A stretch of 64,000 nucleotides of DNA from Triplophysa rosa (lineage: Eukaryota; Chordata; Actinopteri; Cypriniformes; Nemacheilidae), in assembly GCF_024868665.1 (NCBI RefSeq), contig NC_079895.1:4366154-4430153 (forward strand). The letters are read 5' to 3'. Position numbers and translations under genes: made by a program. The notes beneath the pieces are model-generated. The model did no database searches and was not told where the DNA came from. It saw nothing but the letters and a program-made list of their open reading frames with translations. Position 1 is the first letter of the stretch. Every line of letters begins with the position of its first letter. This document shows, piece by piece, positions 14,661 to 27,500 of this stretch.

Positions 14661-14889
14661 TGTAAATAAAAGTATTTTAGATGCAAAAACAAATTGGATG
14701 CTTTACATTACATGCTTAACAAAAAATACTTTTTTCAGGATGTTTATATATATATATTTTGTGTGTTTCTATAAATTTCCAATAATTTGCCCGTAATTGT
14801 AAGGATCAATTGAGAAATTGTTGACAGATAATGTGGAACATTGTAGATGATGAAGATGTCTTACAGTCATCAAGTGATTTGGGGCTTAG

Positions 14890-15788
14890 TGGAGAGTGGG
14901 GTATGATGAGCCACTTTTTACTTATGTGGTCGTCAAGATGAAAGAAAATGAGGCATAAGTGCAATAAAAGTTTCAAATTTCAGGATGTTTATATCAATCA
15001 AAATTATAAGAACACATCTATGGTTTTAAAAATATGGCTTCTTATAAAAAAGTGCTCCTGTGGCTCAGTTTGCCTCATGATAGGGGTAAGTTGATCCGAG
15101 TCAGGGGGTAAGTTGAACCATGGAGATATACTGAGCATGCAACTGAATTTAAATAAAGACCATGTTTTTAAAGATTTACCTTCTAAAAAAGTAATCAAAT
15201 CATTATTTTCCCTTACAAATGCTAATAATTATTTTTTTAAAGCTAACTTAAACAAAAAATAACCAAATAAAACTTTACATTTCAATATCTTAATTTGCAA
15301 TATCTTTCAGTTTGCATTTCTGAAATAACTTGTCTTGTGAAACACCAAAGCTGTAACCTTCTAAAAACAGACTCTTTTTGTTGATAAAAAAATAAATGAA
15401 TAATGAAATGTCTGTTTTTGTAGATTCTTGGCATTATACAGTGCTTTTTAAACATGTTAGGCCATTAGTGACTTATTTAGCCAAATTATTTGCATGGTTT
15501 TACATGTTGGTAAATCACCAACATGCATCATAAATATTTTTAGACCTGGATACATTTGCTTTGATGTACCAGCCATTACAGCTGATATGCAAAAAATTTA
15601 CTTTGACAAGCCAAAAACAGCGTTTAAAGTCAATTTATGCTGTCCAATTCTTCCATGTGCTTCACAATTTCACATTCTGGCAGAAATAACAGGTGATTCC
15701 AAAATGTGTGGTCAAATGACAACAAAAGTGATCAGTTGCTGAGATACAGTGGTCGCTTACCCACAGGCTCATCTTACCCAACTCTACC
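14890..15788. mobile_element. Non-autonomous DNA transposon, about 0.9 kb
   Basis: The left end has GAGAGTGGGGTATGATGAGC and the right end GGCTCATCTTACCCAACTCT, which are near-perfect inverted repeats. A GGGGTAAGTTGA motif recurs inside near the left end. Frames at 15494-15742 and 15706-15909 lie within it and show nothing recognisable. The superfamily is unknown. Confidence 0.65.
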
Positions 15789-18510
15789 ATATGAAAAGCA
15801 GAGTCTGTCTAAATCCATTGGAACTCTGGCAACATCTTTAAGATGCCCTGAATCTCAATATAAACCTGGATGTGAAATGGTAAAGGGAATAACAGCATTA
15901 GCACTATGAAGCCACGCTGCCATTTTAACAGTTTTTTAAGTCACATTAAATTAGCTGTGAACTTCTGTATGAATGCAGAATTGATATGCCACCCACATGT
16001 AGGGGTGCTATTTCTATTTCTGTCTCACTCTGTACATAGCCTCAAACCTTTGTGTTTGACTTTCAAAATGTCACATTTTTTGTAATTATTTTAACGAGTA
16101 GTCATTATTTTAATGCGTTTGATTGACTCCTGTGACCTCCAGTCAAAAACGTTTTATGGACCACTAGATGGCAGTGTTGTCTTTTGGACAGGTGCATGCT
16201 ATTAATTTCTGTCAATAGAAAAATAAAATTCCAGTTTGAATTTTGCTTAAACTATATGTAATTTAACCATACTATGTTTATACTACAAAGTTTATCCTAA
16301 GCATAAGTGAAAGTGACCTATTTGTCAGATATGGTGACCCATACCCGAAATGTGACCTCTGCATTTAACCCATCCAGTGAGTAGTGAACACACATACACC
16401 CGGAGCAGTGGGTGTAAAGTCTTTAAGATGATTACATAGGGTTTCAAAGTCTGAGACCATTGTAAAATGCTTCCATTTTATACATTCCATTTATTTGTCT
16501 TTTTTTATCATTTTTATAAAGGGACAAACACACATAAAAAGATCCCTTAATAACGTGTAACTTGTACTTACCTTGCATAATTTGTTGTACAGGCTACCTG
16601 TAATACTGTTGTACCTGTGGAAGCCTACTAAGGGAAGTAGGCTATAGGGTAACTTAGTAACTGAAGTCCATTTATATACTTCCCCCCTAATAATTCAAAT
16701 CCACCATATTTTTGTAAAAGCTTTTAGGTAAAGCTGTGAATGCAATAAAACTTAATTTATTAACACTGTCATTTATTTAGGACAGGGGTGGGAGTTTGAC
16801 TTCCAGGGAACAGCACTGTCTCACACTTCACTATAAATGTCTGGGCACCTGGAAGTGAAGATGCCTTGGGTCGCTGCAGCTTGATGGATATATTTTATGT
16901 CCCTTGACATTCACGCTTTTGCAAACTAACTGCTTTGAGTCAGAAGTGGAGATAACAACAACAGCAGGGAGGCAGCACAGGTCACTTCACAATGGACTTG
17001 TCATTTGAGTTCAAGAAAATGCCACATAAGCCCTTAAACCAACAGAAGAGTAAACCCCCACCGGGGTGGAAAAAACGTGGAAAAACCACTGCATTAACCT
17101 TTTCTACATAAATGCTTTATACTCTGTAAGAAGTTGCTAAATTGCATATGAAATATACTGTATATGCTACAGCAGTGATACTGTGTACTAACCAATAATA
17201 CGCAAACAGATGTGGATGTTTTAATCACAAGCTGTTCATGAGCACACAACATTCCCCTTAAGAAAAAAATCAAGATTGAGATCTCTTTATTATCTCAATT
17301 AATCATTCTTAAAAGAGACTAAATAACAAATATTCAGGATTTTTCTCCCGAAAAAGATGTCACAATAACACTCTCAAACATTCTCAAACATTTCCCATCA
17401 AATTTATCCCAATCGCATGACCTTGATTATTCAATCTAGATTCATTTTATTGTACTCTAAGTTTACTTTAACACTGTTCTCATTTGTATATCTCTGTTTC
17501 TCTTAAGCAATTTTGTTGTTAAATGTTGACACTAAAAACACTTCTGAGACATCCATCAGATCTTGTGAGCTATTAAAGAGCAATAACAACTGAGCCAGTT
17601 GTCTCTGGGTCATCTGGTGTATCAACATGATGCATCATTAAGTATGCAGAATCAAAGCCTTTATAGAAATTAATAGAAAATAATATAGAAAATTAATTAA
17701 AGGAGCTGTGATTAGCATCCAAAACCATAAGGATTTTGGTTTTAGTGATTAATAAAACCAGTGATAGGCCTATTATACGGACTAAACTAACTGTAGGATT
17801 TATTTAGTTAGCTCAAGCCTGAGGGAAATATGAGCTGTTTTTAATGGCCTGTAACTAAATTACAGCTTCTGTTCATGGGTATTAATACAGCACCCACTCA
17901 AGGGACTTTATCATCATGAACAATTATTATGAAAGAGAGAAAGGAAATTAACCAGGTCTATGAAAAGCTTGATATGCCAGATTTTCGGTATTCTGTAGTA
18001 TTTGACCACTTTAGGAACAACGTGACATTAGAGTAAATCATTCCCAGTTATATTTTCTCAGGTGATTTTGGTTTGATGGTGACTTCTTAAGTTTACACAC
18101 ATGTGAAAAATGAATCAGGGACATTATCAGATCATTATCAAGTCTTTTGATAAATACTTTTAAGTAGACTTTATTTTCATTCTTCAAGTCAAAAGTGCTC
18201 CCACCTGAAGAACTGCATACATAGCCTACTATTGTGACAATTAACAACCTACATTAGTTTCAATGTTTCATGTTAATGTTAAATGTTAAACGTTAATGTT
18301 TCAATTAAACGTACACTTCCCTGGACAAAACATTAAATGCGCCTCTAGACATCAATGTAGGGTAAAATAATGTTATTGTGACATCTGTTTCCCGGCACAA
18401 AGTTGTTATTATTTTTAACCAAGGCGTGATAATCATCTCTCACATATGTTCTGTGTGGTAGTTGTGTGAAACGCGTTTTTGTTTTGTTACTCGCGGGTGT
18501 CCGTAGCATC

Positions 18511-18541
18511 ACTTCCGGAACACGACGGGAAAGATGGCGAC
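18511..18541 (+). promoter_or_regulatory. cwc22: cwc22 core promoter motifs: ETS site and YY1-like start
   Basis: ACTTCCGGAA at 18511-18520 is a strong ETS-family site (GABPA/ELK type). AAGATGGCGAC at 18531-18541 matches the YY1 pattern often found at start codons of housekeeping genes. The start codon lies inside it, with A at -3 and G at +4, a good Kozak context. No TATA box is seen at the usual distance. This fits a constitutive TATA-less promoter with a short 5' UTR; the transcription start itself cannot be read from sequence. Confidence 0.65.
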
Positions 18542-18596
18542 CGAGTCAAACGAGTCCAAAACGGATATTAATATCAGTCCTGCGTCTGAAGACGAG
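18534..18596 (+). other. cwc22: cwc22 exon 1 (start codon)
   Basis: It encodes 21 residues starting [16 protein letters not shown] and ends at GAG followed by GTACAA, phase 0. The start was chosen because it is the first ATG after the ETS motif, has strong context, and joins in frame to exon 2 through the TTTCTAG acceptor at 21121-21127. The acidic, serine-containing start is typical of fast-evolving CWC22 N-termini. Confidence 0.85.
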
Positions 18597-21500
18597 GTAC
18601 AAACATTATTATTTTAACTGCAGTCATTTGTTTTTGACAGCACGGAGGTCTTAAGCCGGTCACTTGTCTGTTTCGATGGGTTTTAGCGGGATGGGCCCGT
18701 ACACATGGCGCGACGTAAGCGTTTTTAAAATCAGTTGTGTGAAATACAGACATAAGCACCTCTAGGAAATAATAATAAACGTTTATATGAACTCATTTAC
18801 AAGCCCACTGGTGTAATTCAGGAGTGGATTATGTCTAACGCCAAAATAAAGTTCCAGAGAGAAGTTATTTGAGAGACCGTGACAGGAACAATAACAACGT
18901 CATAGTCGTTTAAAAGCAAACATTAAGTTTCACATGTTCTCTGTATTTTTATAGGAAATGTGTCTTTAGGAATTTTATTAAGTCGGATTACTTGTTGCTT
19001 ATATTTTATTATTAGTTTATATTATAACGTTAGATCCCTTAATGACATGTGGATTAACTTAATTTACCCGTAAAGACCAGAAGGGACTGTTTTGTTTAAA
19101 TATGCTTTTTTGTTTCTTAAACTTCTTTAAATGCGCAAACAGTTTCATATTTTACTCGTAACATAATTGCATTGTGTGCGCCAATGTTATTTTTTATAAT
19201 ATTTTGTATACATATCTAATGATTCTATGAAAGCTAAAGAAACATTTTATTGTCAACAAAAACAGCTCCTTTTGGTTGTTGTGCGTTTGATAAAAAACGA
19301 AATGTTACTTGCTAAAACTCACTATTAAAATGTAAATATTAGCATCATTTTAGTGCTGTTATAACCCTGGATGATGAGGCTTAATTATCTTCACATGTTC
19401 ACTACTGAGTGCCCTCAAGAGTGTGTATGACGTCACGTCTGCACTGAAACACGCTTGGACAAAACATTGTTATTTTGTAAACTTGTATGTTGGTACGACT
19501 ACATGCGGCAATTTATGCAGGGCAGTATGTTAAATGATAAAAAAAGATCCAATGTGAGTAGAAGCATTTTTATATGAACTTTTAACTTTCTAAATACATT
19601 TTTAGGGTGTTATTTTTACAAAGCATAGGAAGTTTCTAATCGATTTTTGCAAAATAGAAATCCTTCAGTAGACAAGCCAAGTGTGAAGGTGTGTGTTATG
19701 ATCCTTCTTTCAGATATTTGCTTCCTAGCACAGGAAGGACACACATATGTCCTTGGTTGTGTGTTGTGTTGTATTTATGTTATCCTACCATAATGCCACA
19801 CTATCACCTGGATCAGCAAGAATCAGAAGTTTGTTTTTTAGTCTCATGTTAGGTGCTGATATTGCTCTCTGTGTTTTACTCTCTGTGTCTGAATGATTTA
19901 TTTTTTGAGCACTCAGCAGTACTATAAAACCCTGAAATACCACCCCTACCCTACCTAGAAAATCCATGTTGAAAGGACCTCAGCTTTCCATAAGCTTGCA
20001 AAAATGACTCAAGTCACCCGCTGTGTACGTCTTCAGATTTGGCTCGGAGGGGACAGATAATCTGTTGGTCTCAACATCTTGTGATTTGTATGCGGAGGAA
20101 GACAATCTCATAGCTATTCTCCAAGTGTCCTCGCCTTCCCATCTTAACCCTCATTGGTTTACAAGCGTGACAGAAACAGCACGGAGAGTCCCGCATTACC
20201 ATCGCGGCAGAACACGCACGTCTGCTTCCGGCCCGTCCCGCTGAAACAGCAAATTGAATTTTGATTGAAACGGAGGTGCCGGCAGCTGTGAGTGGCATGT
20301 CCACTGAAATGGGATTGAGAAAGTGACGCTTTACTGCTGTTGTGAGAAATTCATGCAATTACCGCAGTACTAGATGCAGATTTACTCATGGGTGTTCTGC
20401 TTTTGCTGTTTTATTCTCTTTATATATATATATATATATATATACCCAGCACTGGCGTTATGGCACTTCCAAAGATGCATTCACCTGGAGACACGACCAC
20501 CTGGTAGTTTTTTAGGCAAACTCTGAAGAAAGTCCTACAGTCAGGCTTGCACGAATTGCCATTCGCTAGCAAGCTTTTGAAATTTTTGAATTCGTGAAGG
20601 TCGAGTTCGAAAACACCAGATCCCAATATCTGAAGGGAAAAATGACATGCATTACAACATTGCACTGCAAACACTGGCTTACCTATAAAAGTGCTTTTGA
20701 CACGAGCATGTTACTTGAGTAACAGCTCAGAACGGCTCCTGACTTTCCACAGGACCGACTATGAATGTTTACCTGCGTCAAAATGGTCGTGGAAATTGCG
20801 ATGAGAAAGGTGAGCCAAGCTGCCATGCTTTTCGATTCTCCTGGGCAGCCGCGTCACCCACAATTATATTCCACGAAAGAGCCTATTCCAATTTTAAAAG
20901 GTTGCAATGAAACAAGAGTAAANTATGTATATATACAGTATATATATACACACACAGCAGCCGCTGCTTTTGTTCTTTATTTAGAAATCCATTTCTCAGG
21001 CGTTGGCCTTCTTTTCTAGCACACTGACCTCTGACGTCACAGCGCACACACATCCACTGAGACTTACTGTACTGTACTTTTACAGAACTAGAATGTTCTT
21101 ACTCGGTGTCCTTGCTCTGTTTTCTAGTCTGCCGCCCCGGGAGTAAAGGATCTGCGTCGGAGGACATCCTGCACAAGTTCATCTGAGGATGGAGACAGTG
21201 ATGGTGATGACCGCAGGAGGACTGCTGGTGAGCGGCTGTGAAGATTTTAAATTGAATCTGTATTGTAAGCCATTGCCACCTTGGAAGAGCTTCAAACAAA
21301 TGTGGCAAACATATTATTCTTGAGATATGGCTTTTAAAATCTGCATTTACATTATGCCCATGTCATGTTCCCCTGTTTTAAAATTATACTTTAAAGGGGT
21401 GCTGCAACGGTGTGTCATGCATTCTGACTTCTTTACAATGGTAAACGTGCTGTCTTCTCATGCTTAACATGGTCAACTTGTCAAAAAACGAGTTGGGCGT

Positions 21501-24500
21501 ATGACGTAGTATTTCTGTGCTCGATACACTCCCCCAGCGATCGTACAGGTTTCGGAAAGTTTTTTTCGAACATATAAAACTGTTTCGTAACAAATTTTCT
21601 TAGTCCCTTATTGGACAATTCTCCCGGAAAAGCATGCGGCACGCCCACGCGGCAGCAAGGAGAGCAGGAGCATGCACAGACGTCACTTTCACTTGTGTTT
21701 TCACTTCAGATGCCGCACATGAACCGCATGCGGTGAGTGAAACTGATGTCTGTGTTTTGTTGGCAATGGATGCGCACGTGCTTTTGTTCAGCCTACCCTC
21801 CCTCCCCCACAGGAATTATTTTTAATTACAAAAATAAATAGTGTTGCGCCATTAGTTAACCTCACACAAGAACAAACACACTTCGTACAAACAAGCAGCT
21901 TTTTCTAATGCACCTGCCAAACTATCGCATGCGTGCTACACTAGAGGTGGGCGGAATGGCCAAAAATCTATTTCACGGAATGTGTAATTGTATTTCACGG
22001 TAACGATATATTTCACGGGAACAATCTCCCATTATAATTCTATAGTTTATACCTCATTTTTCTTAGATTGATTTTATTATTTATTTATTACGGTTGAATT
22101 AATTGCTCACCAGTTAAAATGTAGGCAAGCTATGAAAATGTACTGAAGATATCAGATTAAGTTCTGATAATGAGATTTATTATTTTTTCATATTTATCTT
22201 CTGGCTATATCATACAGTGAGGGAAATAATTATTTGATCCCCTGCTGATTTTGTAAGTTTGCCTGCTTACAAAGAAATGAAGGGTCTATCATTTTTATGG
22301 TAGGTTTATTTTAACTGATAGAGACAAAATCTAAAAAAAAAAATCTGGGGAAAAAATGTTATATAAAGGTTATAAATTTATAACCTTTATATATATATTT
22401 TCCCAGATATTTTTGGTTGATATTCGGTTTCTATCAGTTAAAATAAACCTACCATAAAATTATAGACCCTTCATTTCTTTGTAAGCAGGCAAACTTACAA
22501 AATCAGTAGGGGATCAAATAATTATTTCCCTCACTGTATGTATACAGTAGGAAGAAAGACGACAACAGGTATAACAGTGAAGTATGAATATATGCACAAA
22601 CAATGAGAGTACAGTATATGACTGGTGTTATAAACTGGTGTTCAGCCCTATGCTACACTATCAAATGTATTCTTGGCACCGGCTGATTTTTTCATAGCAT
22701 GTACAGCCCTGTAAGATGCATGCATTTCCATGTTTGCATGTAATGCGAGGCTGATGTTGAAATTGTTCCTGATGTTCTGCTATATTAGTGCTCATATTTG
22801 GCTCAGGAGTCTCTTGAATGGTGTAGAACAATAATGAGTCTATGTATCTCAGGTGTGTGTATCTATGGCATCAGTTCAGCAATGCAGACACACCATTTCT
22901 GCCTGTTTATCTGATCTATTGCTCCCTGATCTCTGAAGCTCATCAACAACAGTCTCACTTCAGTAACCTTCACAGCCTGTTTTATCGTCCGGTGAATGCT
23001 TTCAATAATCTTTTCTGCTGAGCTGTTGCAAATCAGATATCTGCCTGCGAGTCGTGACACCTGCACGGGGATATTTGTCCACATAGACGAGGCTATTTCT
23101 TCTAATTTGCCCTGCAAAACCCAAGGACACAATTCACCTAATAGCATACTGTGTCAAGTGGTCGATCTGTGTATCGTTGTGGTTAAATTTGGCACATTTA
23201 GCACAAAATTAAGTACAATTATACACTAGTGTGCTTTCCAGTCCAACATCATATTGACATAAAGTGGAATATTGGTTCTTAATGCCTCTCTCTGAGGTGA
23301 TGTGGGCAGTTTTTTGATGAAAATTTGAAGGATTTCCGATTTTCTCTGTGTTGAAAGTTTTTTTCTGTGTGATGGGAAGCTGTTTTCTGCAAAACGGGTC
23401 CGTCGTACTAAATCCATTTTGTTCACGTCTCACAAGCATGTAATACAAATGACTTGAAAGGAATCGTTCACCCACAACTAATTCATACGACTTCAGGAGG
23501 TTTATGAATGTCTTCCGAAGCCAAACAATATGTTACTGAATAAAAGTATAGACGAGAAAACTGCATGCATAATGGCGGCATGCTTGCTCACGATTCGGTA
23601 TTGGTTCTGAGACCCTCGAGAACGGGCCAAGGTTCTGCTTCTTTATAATTATTTCATGGACTTTTTGTGCTCCCCATCACATATTCAACGCTGTTTTATA
23701 TGCGTCAGCTGTTGGTGTGAATGTCACTAAAGAATTGACAAGAAGCTTGCATGCCTTTATCCAAAACTAGTATTTGACTCCTCCAGATTTGAGATTCGCT
23801 CTTCTGTAAAAAATGTATTCTCCACAGAAGTTAAATAGTTAATGTTCTCTCTCTCTTGTTCCTGTCGTTCATTTATTCATGACTAGTTTTGTTAATAATG
23901 TCAGCTTTGTGCAAATCCTGTGTTCTTCATGTTCTGTTTTCCAGAGGGCCAGCATGAGAGTCGTCCTGGATTGGCCCAACGTGAGGGATCTGGTTCCAGA
24001 GAGGGGAGTCCACGAGCTGGCAGCCCCCCGGCGAGGGTATCCTCCAGGACCAGGCACAGGCAAGGGTCCAGCAACTCGGACAGTAGTGAAGATGACAGCG
24101 ATGATGGTGTAATTCACAGGATAAAGAGCAGTGTCACACATATCAGGGTGAGCCGCATAACTCATTTTCATGTGTAGATATTCGTCAATTCAAATCAAAT
24201 GCAGTCCAGTTCAGCAAACAGCTTGCAGTTGGGGAAATAGTCCGATTTAAAGGTTTATTCTTCTGCGTGTACAAATTTATTTCTGCATCTGTGCAGTGCT
24301 AACGTAATTGTGTCTGTTCCAGCATACATCTGATGATGAGAGCAAAAACAGACAAAGAAGCTCCTCACCGGACAAGTAAGTCTTTCATGAGTCTATACGA
24401 GCTTCACAAAATTATTCCAGAATTCCGAAGCATCTCTAAAACGGTACAAATGGTCTCCATTGAAGGGATAAAACTCAGAGGTCAAGATCTCGCTCCAGAT

Positions 24501-27500
24501 CTCGCTCAAGATCCCGCTCTCCTCAAGATCGCTATGGAAGAAGTCGTAGGTAAGACGTGTACTTGATGGATTTGATGTGAAATATGGCACCGTACAGTTC
24601 TGATATATCTTCGCTCTCGTGTATTTGTTGAATCAGGTCCAGGGAGCGCGAGCGAGACAGAGATCGCTACGGAGGCCGTGATCGTTACGAGCGCCGCTCC
24701 AGCAGAGAGAGGGATTGGGAACACAGGAGGAGGGAAAGGTCGACTTCACCAGCCAAAAGTGATAATCCTCCCACAGAGGAGCCTCCGGTGAAGAAGAGGA
24801 AGGAGGCTCAGGACCCCATCCTCACCCGCACCGGTGGGGCCTACATCCCACCGGCCAAACTGCGCATGATGCAGGCTCAGATCACTGACAAGAGCAGGTT
24901 GGTTTCACAGTTAGAGGAGAACCTCATACTGAGAGGGTGTTGACCCTAAACTAACATTTCTCATAAAGTCACGCTGATAGATTTTGTGCACTTTTTATGC
25001 CCTTTTTTACAATTGAAGGACTTTTGTCTTTCCCGAAGAGAAGAAACTTTTTAATGGTCAGGGACCTGGAGTGAAGATGCACAACATGTTTTTACAGATT
25101 AGTTCAAATTGGTTACTGCTGGTTAAGTTTTGTGCAAAATGCTTCTCTAAAGCGTGTTATTTTTAGTTTAGTTGAAGTCACTAGACCAACGTAGACCAAA
25201 GTGTTAATTTGACAAATTGCATCCGAGGTTACAGTATTAAAAGATGAAGTGATGTAATGACGACCAATCGGCATGTGTCAGCGGTGATCCTTCTTCAACT
25301 TTATTGATTTTGAAGCCCCGCTGGACGTCGCGATAAGAATAGATTGTGATTTATATGTGGCGGGAAATGCATTCATATGGATTCAGTAGAGAATCGATTC
25401 AATTCCTCACGCAGAGGAAATATAGAGGCGTCCCTCAGGGACGGGAGAGATATCTATAGCATGAGAAGTGCAGTCGTGTCATGCGCTTGAGGCCAGACAC
25501 TGGATGATAGGAGATAGAGAGACAATACATCAGAGATTACTCTCAAGAGCAACTAAGGGCAGGGAATTAGGTGGGTAAAATAGCAGCTCTCCAGCTCGCC
25601 TTCAGCATTTTGCAGCTTTGAACTTTAAAATGGTACATGGGAGGTAAACGGAAGTCTAAATTCAACATCATACACTGCTACTTTGTTTTAAATCTACAGT
25701 TTGCAGTATCAAAGAATGAGCTGGGAAGCCCTGAAGAAGTCCATCAATGGTCTGATCAACAAAGTCAATGTTTCCAACATCGGCCACATCATTCAAGAGC
25801 TTCTGCAGGAGAACATAGTGAGGGCCAGGTAAAGACACTCAGCAGTAGCGCTGTACTCATCTGTTTTAATGTCTTGTCTCAAAACAATGATGGTCGTGGT
25901 TGTGTCTTCTCAGGGGTCTTCTGGCTAGATCTACGCTTCAGGCCCAGGCCGCCTCTCCCATCTTCACCCATGTGTACGCTGCTGTGGTGGCCATCATTAA
26001 CTCCAAGTTTCCTCAGATTGGGGAACTCATCCTCAAGAGGCTCATTCTCAATTTCCGGAAAGGTTACAGGAGGAACGATAAAGTAAGACTGTGGGACATT
26101 GCGTTCTAGTGGTGTTTCTGTTTAAGTCATTTTCTGATTCGTTTTTTCTTTCTTTTTATCAGCAACAATGTCTCACAGCATCCAAGTTTGTGGGTCATCT
26201 CATCAACCAGAATGTGGTATGTTCTTCTGTTTAAAGTGTGACTTGCACATTTTTATCAGCATTTTTGGGTGAACACTGTAAAAGAAAAGAGGTGTTTGGC
26301 TGATGTGACGTTTTTTGTATTCTCTTTGGCCCAAAGGCTCATGAAGTCCTGTGTCTGGAGATGTTGACCCTGCTGTTGGAAAGACCAACTGATGACAGCG
26401 TAGAGGTGGCCATTAGCTTTCTAAAAGATTGTGGTCTTAAACTGACCGAGGTCTCCCCCCGTGGCATCAATGGTATATTAGTAACTATCATTCCTGGAGT
26501 TCTGTGATTGATGTTGCAGTAGTACTTTCAGTGACATCTGCTCTTTTTTTATAGCCATCTTTGAGCGTCTGAGGAACATCTTGCAAGAGTCGGAAATCGA
26601 CAAGCGTGTGCAGTACATGATCGAGGTCATGTTTGCCATCAGGAAGGATGGGTTTAAGGACCACCCCATCATTCCAGATGGGCTCGATCTGGTGGAGGAA
26701 GAGGACCAGTTCACACACATGCTCCCTCTGGAAGACGAGTACAACCAAGAAGACATCTTGAGTAAGATCAGCCACACGTATTTATGAAGTTTAATGTACT
26801 TGAAATTTTTATGTCCCCAGAACTGATGATATGAGGTCTCTTAGTAAAGCAGCGACATGAGACGTCAGTTAATTTTATCTGTCGTAACCCCAAGTGTAAG
26901 AAACTGTGTGAGCTATTTTTGTCAAATAAAACTTGCAGTTTCCGAAATTTATAAATGTATCATTCATAATAGATAGGGATGTAACGATTCGCTGTGAGGC
27001 GGTTGAAAATGGAAAATCGATTATAATTTGTAACGATTAAAAGGGATGGTTCACCCAAAAATAAAAATTCAAAATGAGTTGAGACCAATTAGAAATGAAC
27101 AAAGTGCCTTTTTGTTATTTCTCAAATGCTGCACAATATCTTTTGTCAAATAACAAAACTAAATGGAAAATGTAAAACAAACTCCAAATTAAATAAAAAA
27201 GGATTAATTCAAAAGTCTCTTTAATATAAACAAACTAAGACTTTGTGCTTTTCCTACCATGGAATTTTTCCCCCCACATTTTTTAAAGAAATATCAGCAT
27301 ATCCCCCTTTTCCAAGTTTTCAGTTAAAACAGCGTCCCCTGCTGTTCAAAACATTTATCGCGATTTATTTAACATCTCAACCGACTTAAAGGGGGAACCT
27401 CCGCCCAAAAATGAAAATTCTGCCATGAATTACTCAACCTCAAGTTGTTTAACATCCCTTTCCCCAGAACACATATTAAGTTAGTTTTGGGAGCTTTCTG

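Larger units (their letters stand above)
1..18510. other. Upstream intergenic region, no convincing gene
   Basis: No open frame here joins to splice signals or shows a domain I recognise. The longest frame (823-1143, 106 codons) overlaps an antisense frame and has no flanking splice signals. The region holds many transposon remnants, listed separately. A degenerate copy of the foldback family starts near 2874 (AAAGGGGTAGATCAC). A fragment at 16309-16430 resembles a dispersed fish repeat ending in a stretch with CACACATACACCCGGAGCAG. Between these pieces I see ordinary AT-rich non-coding sequence. In mammals the neighbour on this side of CWC22 is UBE2E3, far away, which fits a gene-poor flank. 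Confidence 0.6.
18597..21127 (+). other. cwc22: cwc22 intron 1
   Basis: About 2.5 kb. The first 1.8 kb is AT-rich sequence without recognisable features. It then holds a (TA)n run, the antisense Delta-like exons, a second TA-rich run with one N, and a short stretch up to the exon 2 acceptor. Confidence 0.8.
21228..23944 (+). other. cwc22: cwc22 intron 2
   Basis: About 2.7 kb. It holds repeat sequence shared in inverse orientation with about 34190-34320 (21500-21700), a palindromic Tc1/mariner-like MITE (22215-22536) and an unrecognised antisense coding-like block (22863-23111). A partial foldback-family end (AAAGGAATCGTTCACCC) occurs near 23457. Confidence 0.75.
21128..24897 (+). other. cwc22: cwc22 exons 2-6: RS-rich N-terminal region
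   Basis: Five exons (21128-21227, 23945-24147, 24323-24375, 24481-24549, 24637-24897) encode residues 22-250. Exon 2 has acidic and serine patches. Exon 3 has SP and SR motifs and an [13 protein letters not shown] patch. Exon 5 is an RS run ([14 protein letters not shown]). Exon 6 has RE/RD repeats, a [10 protein letters not shown] basic patch that could serve nuclear import, and then [18 protein letters not shown], the conserved block just before the MIF4G domain. For exon 5 the acceptor at 24479-24480 was chosen over the AG four bases upstream because only it keeps the RS frame. Confidence 0.9.

Noticed and set aside
15004..15909. Three open frames between 15.0 and 15.9 kb as a small gene
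   Set aside because: All lie in or at the edge of a DNA transposon with clear inverted ends and lack any recognisable domain.
20071..20358. Possible Delta exon 3 on the minus strand downstream of the Delta-like fragment
   Set aside because: A short IQFAV stretch after an acceptor-like CAG recalls the Delta sequence, but the following residues lack the conserved FTWPGTFSLIIEA block.
24333..24566. Alternative frame through exon 5 ([16 protein letters not shown])
   Set aside because: It would use the AG four bases upstream and lose the RS run and the join to exon 6. The frame that starts at 24481 keeps both.
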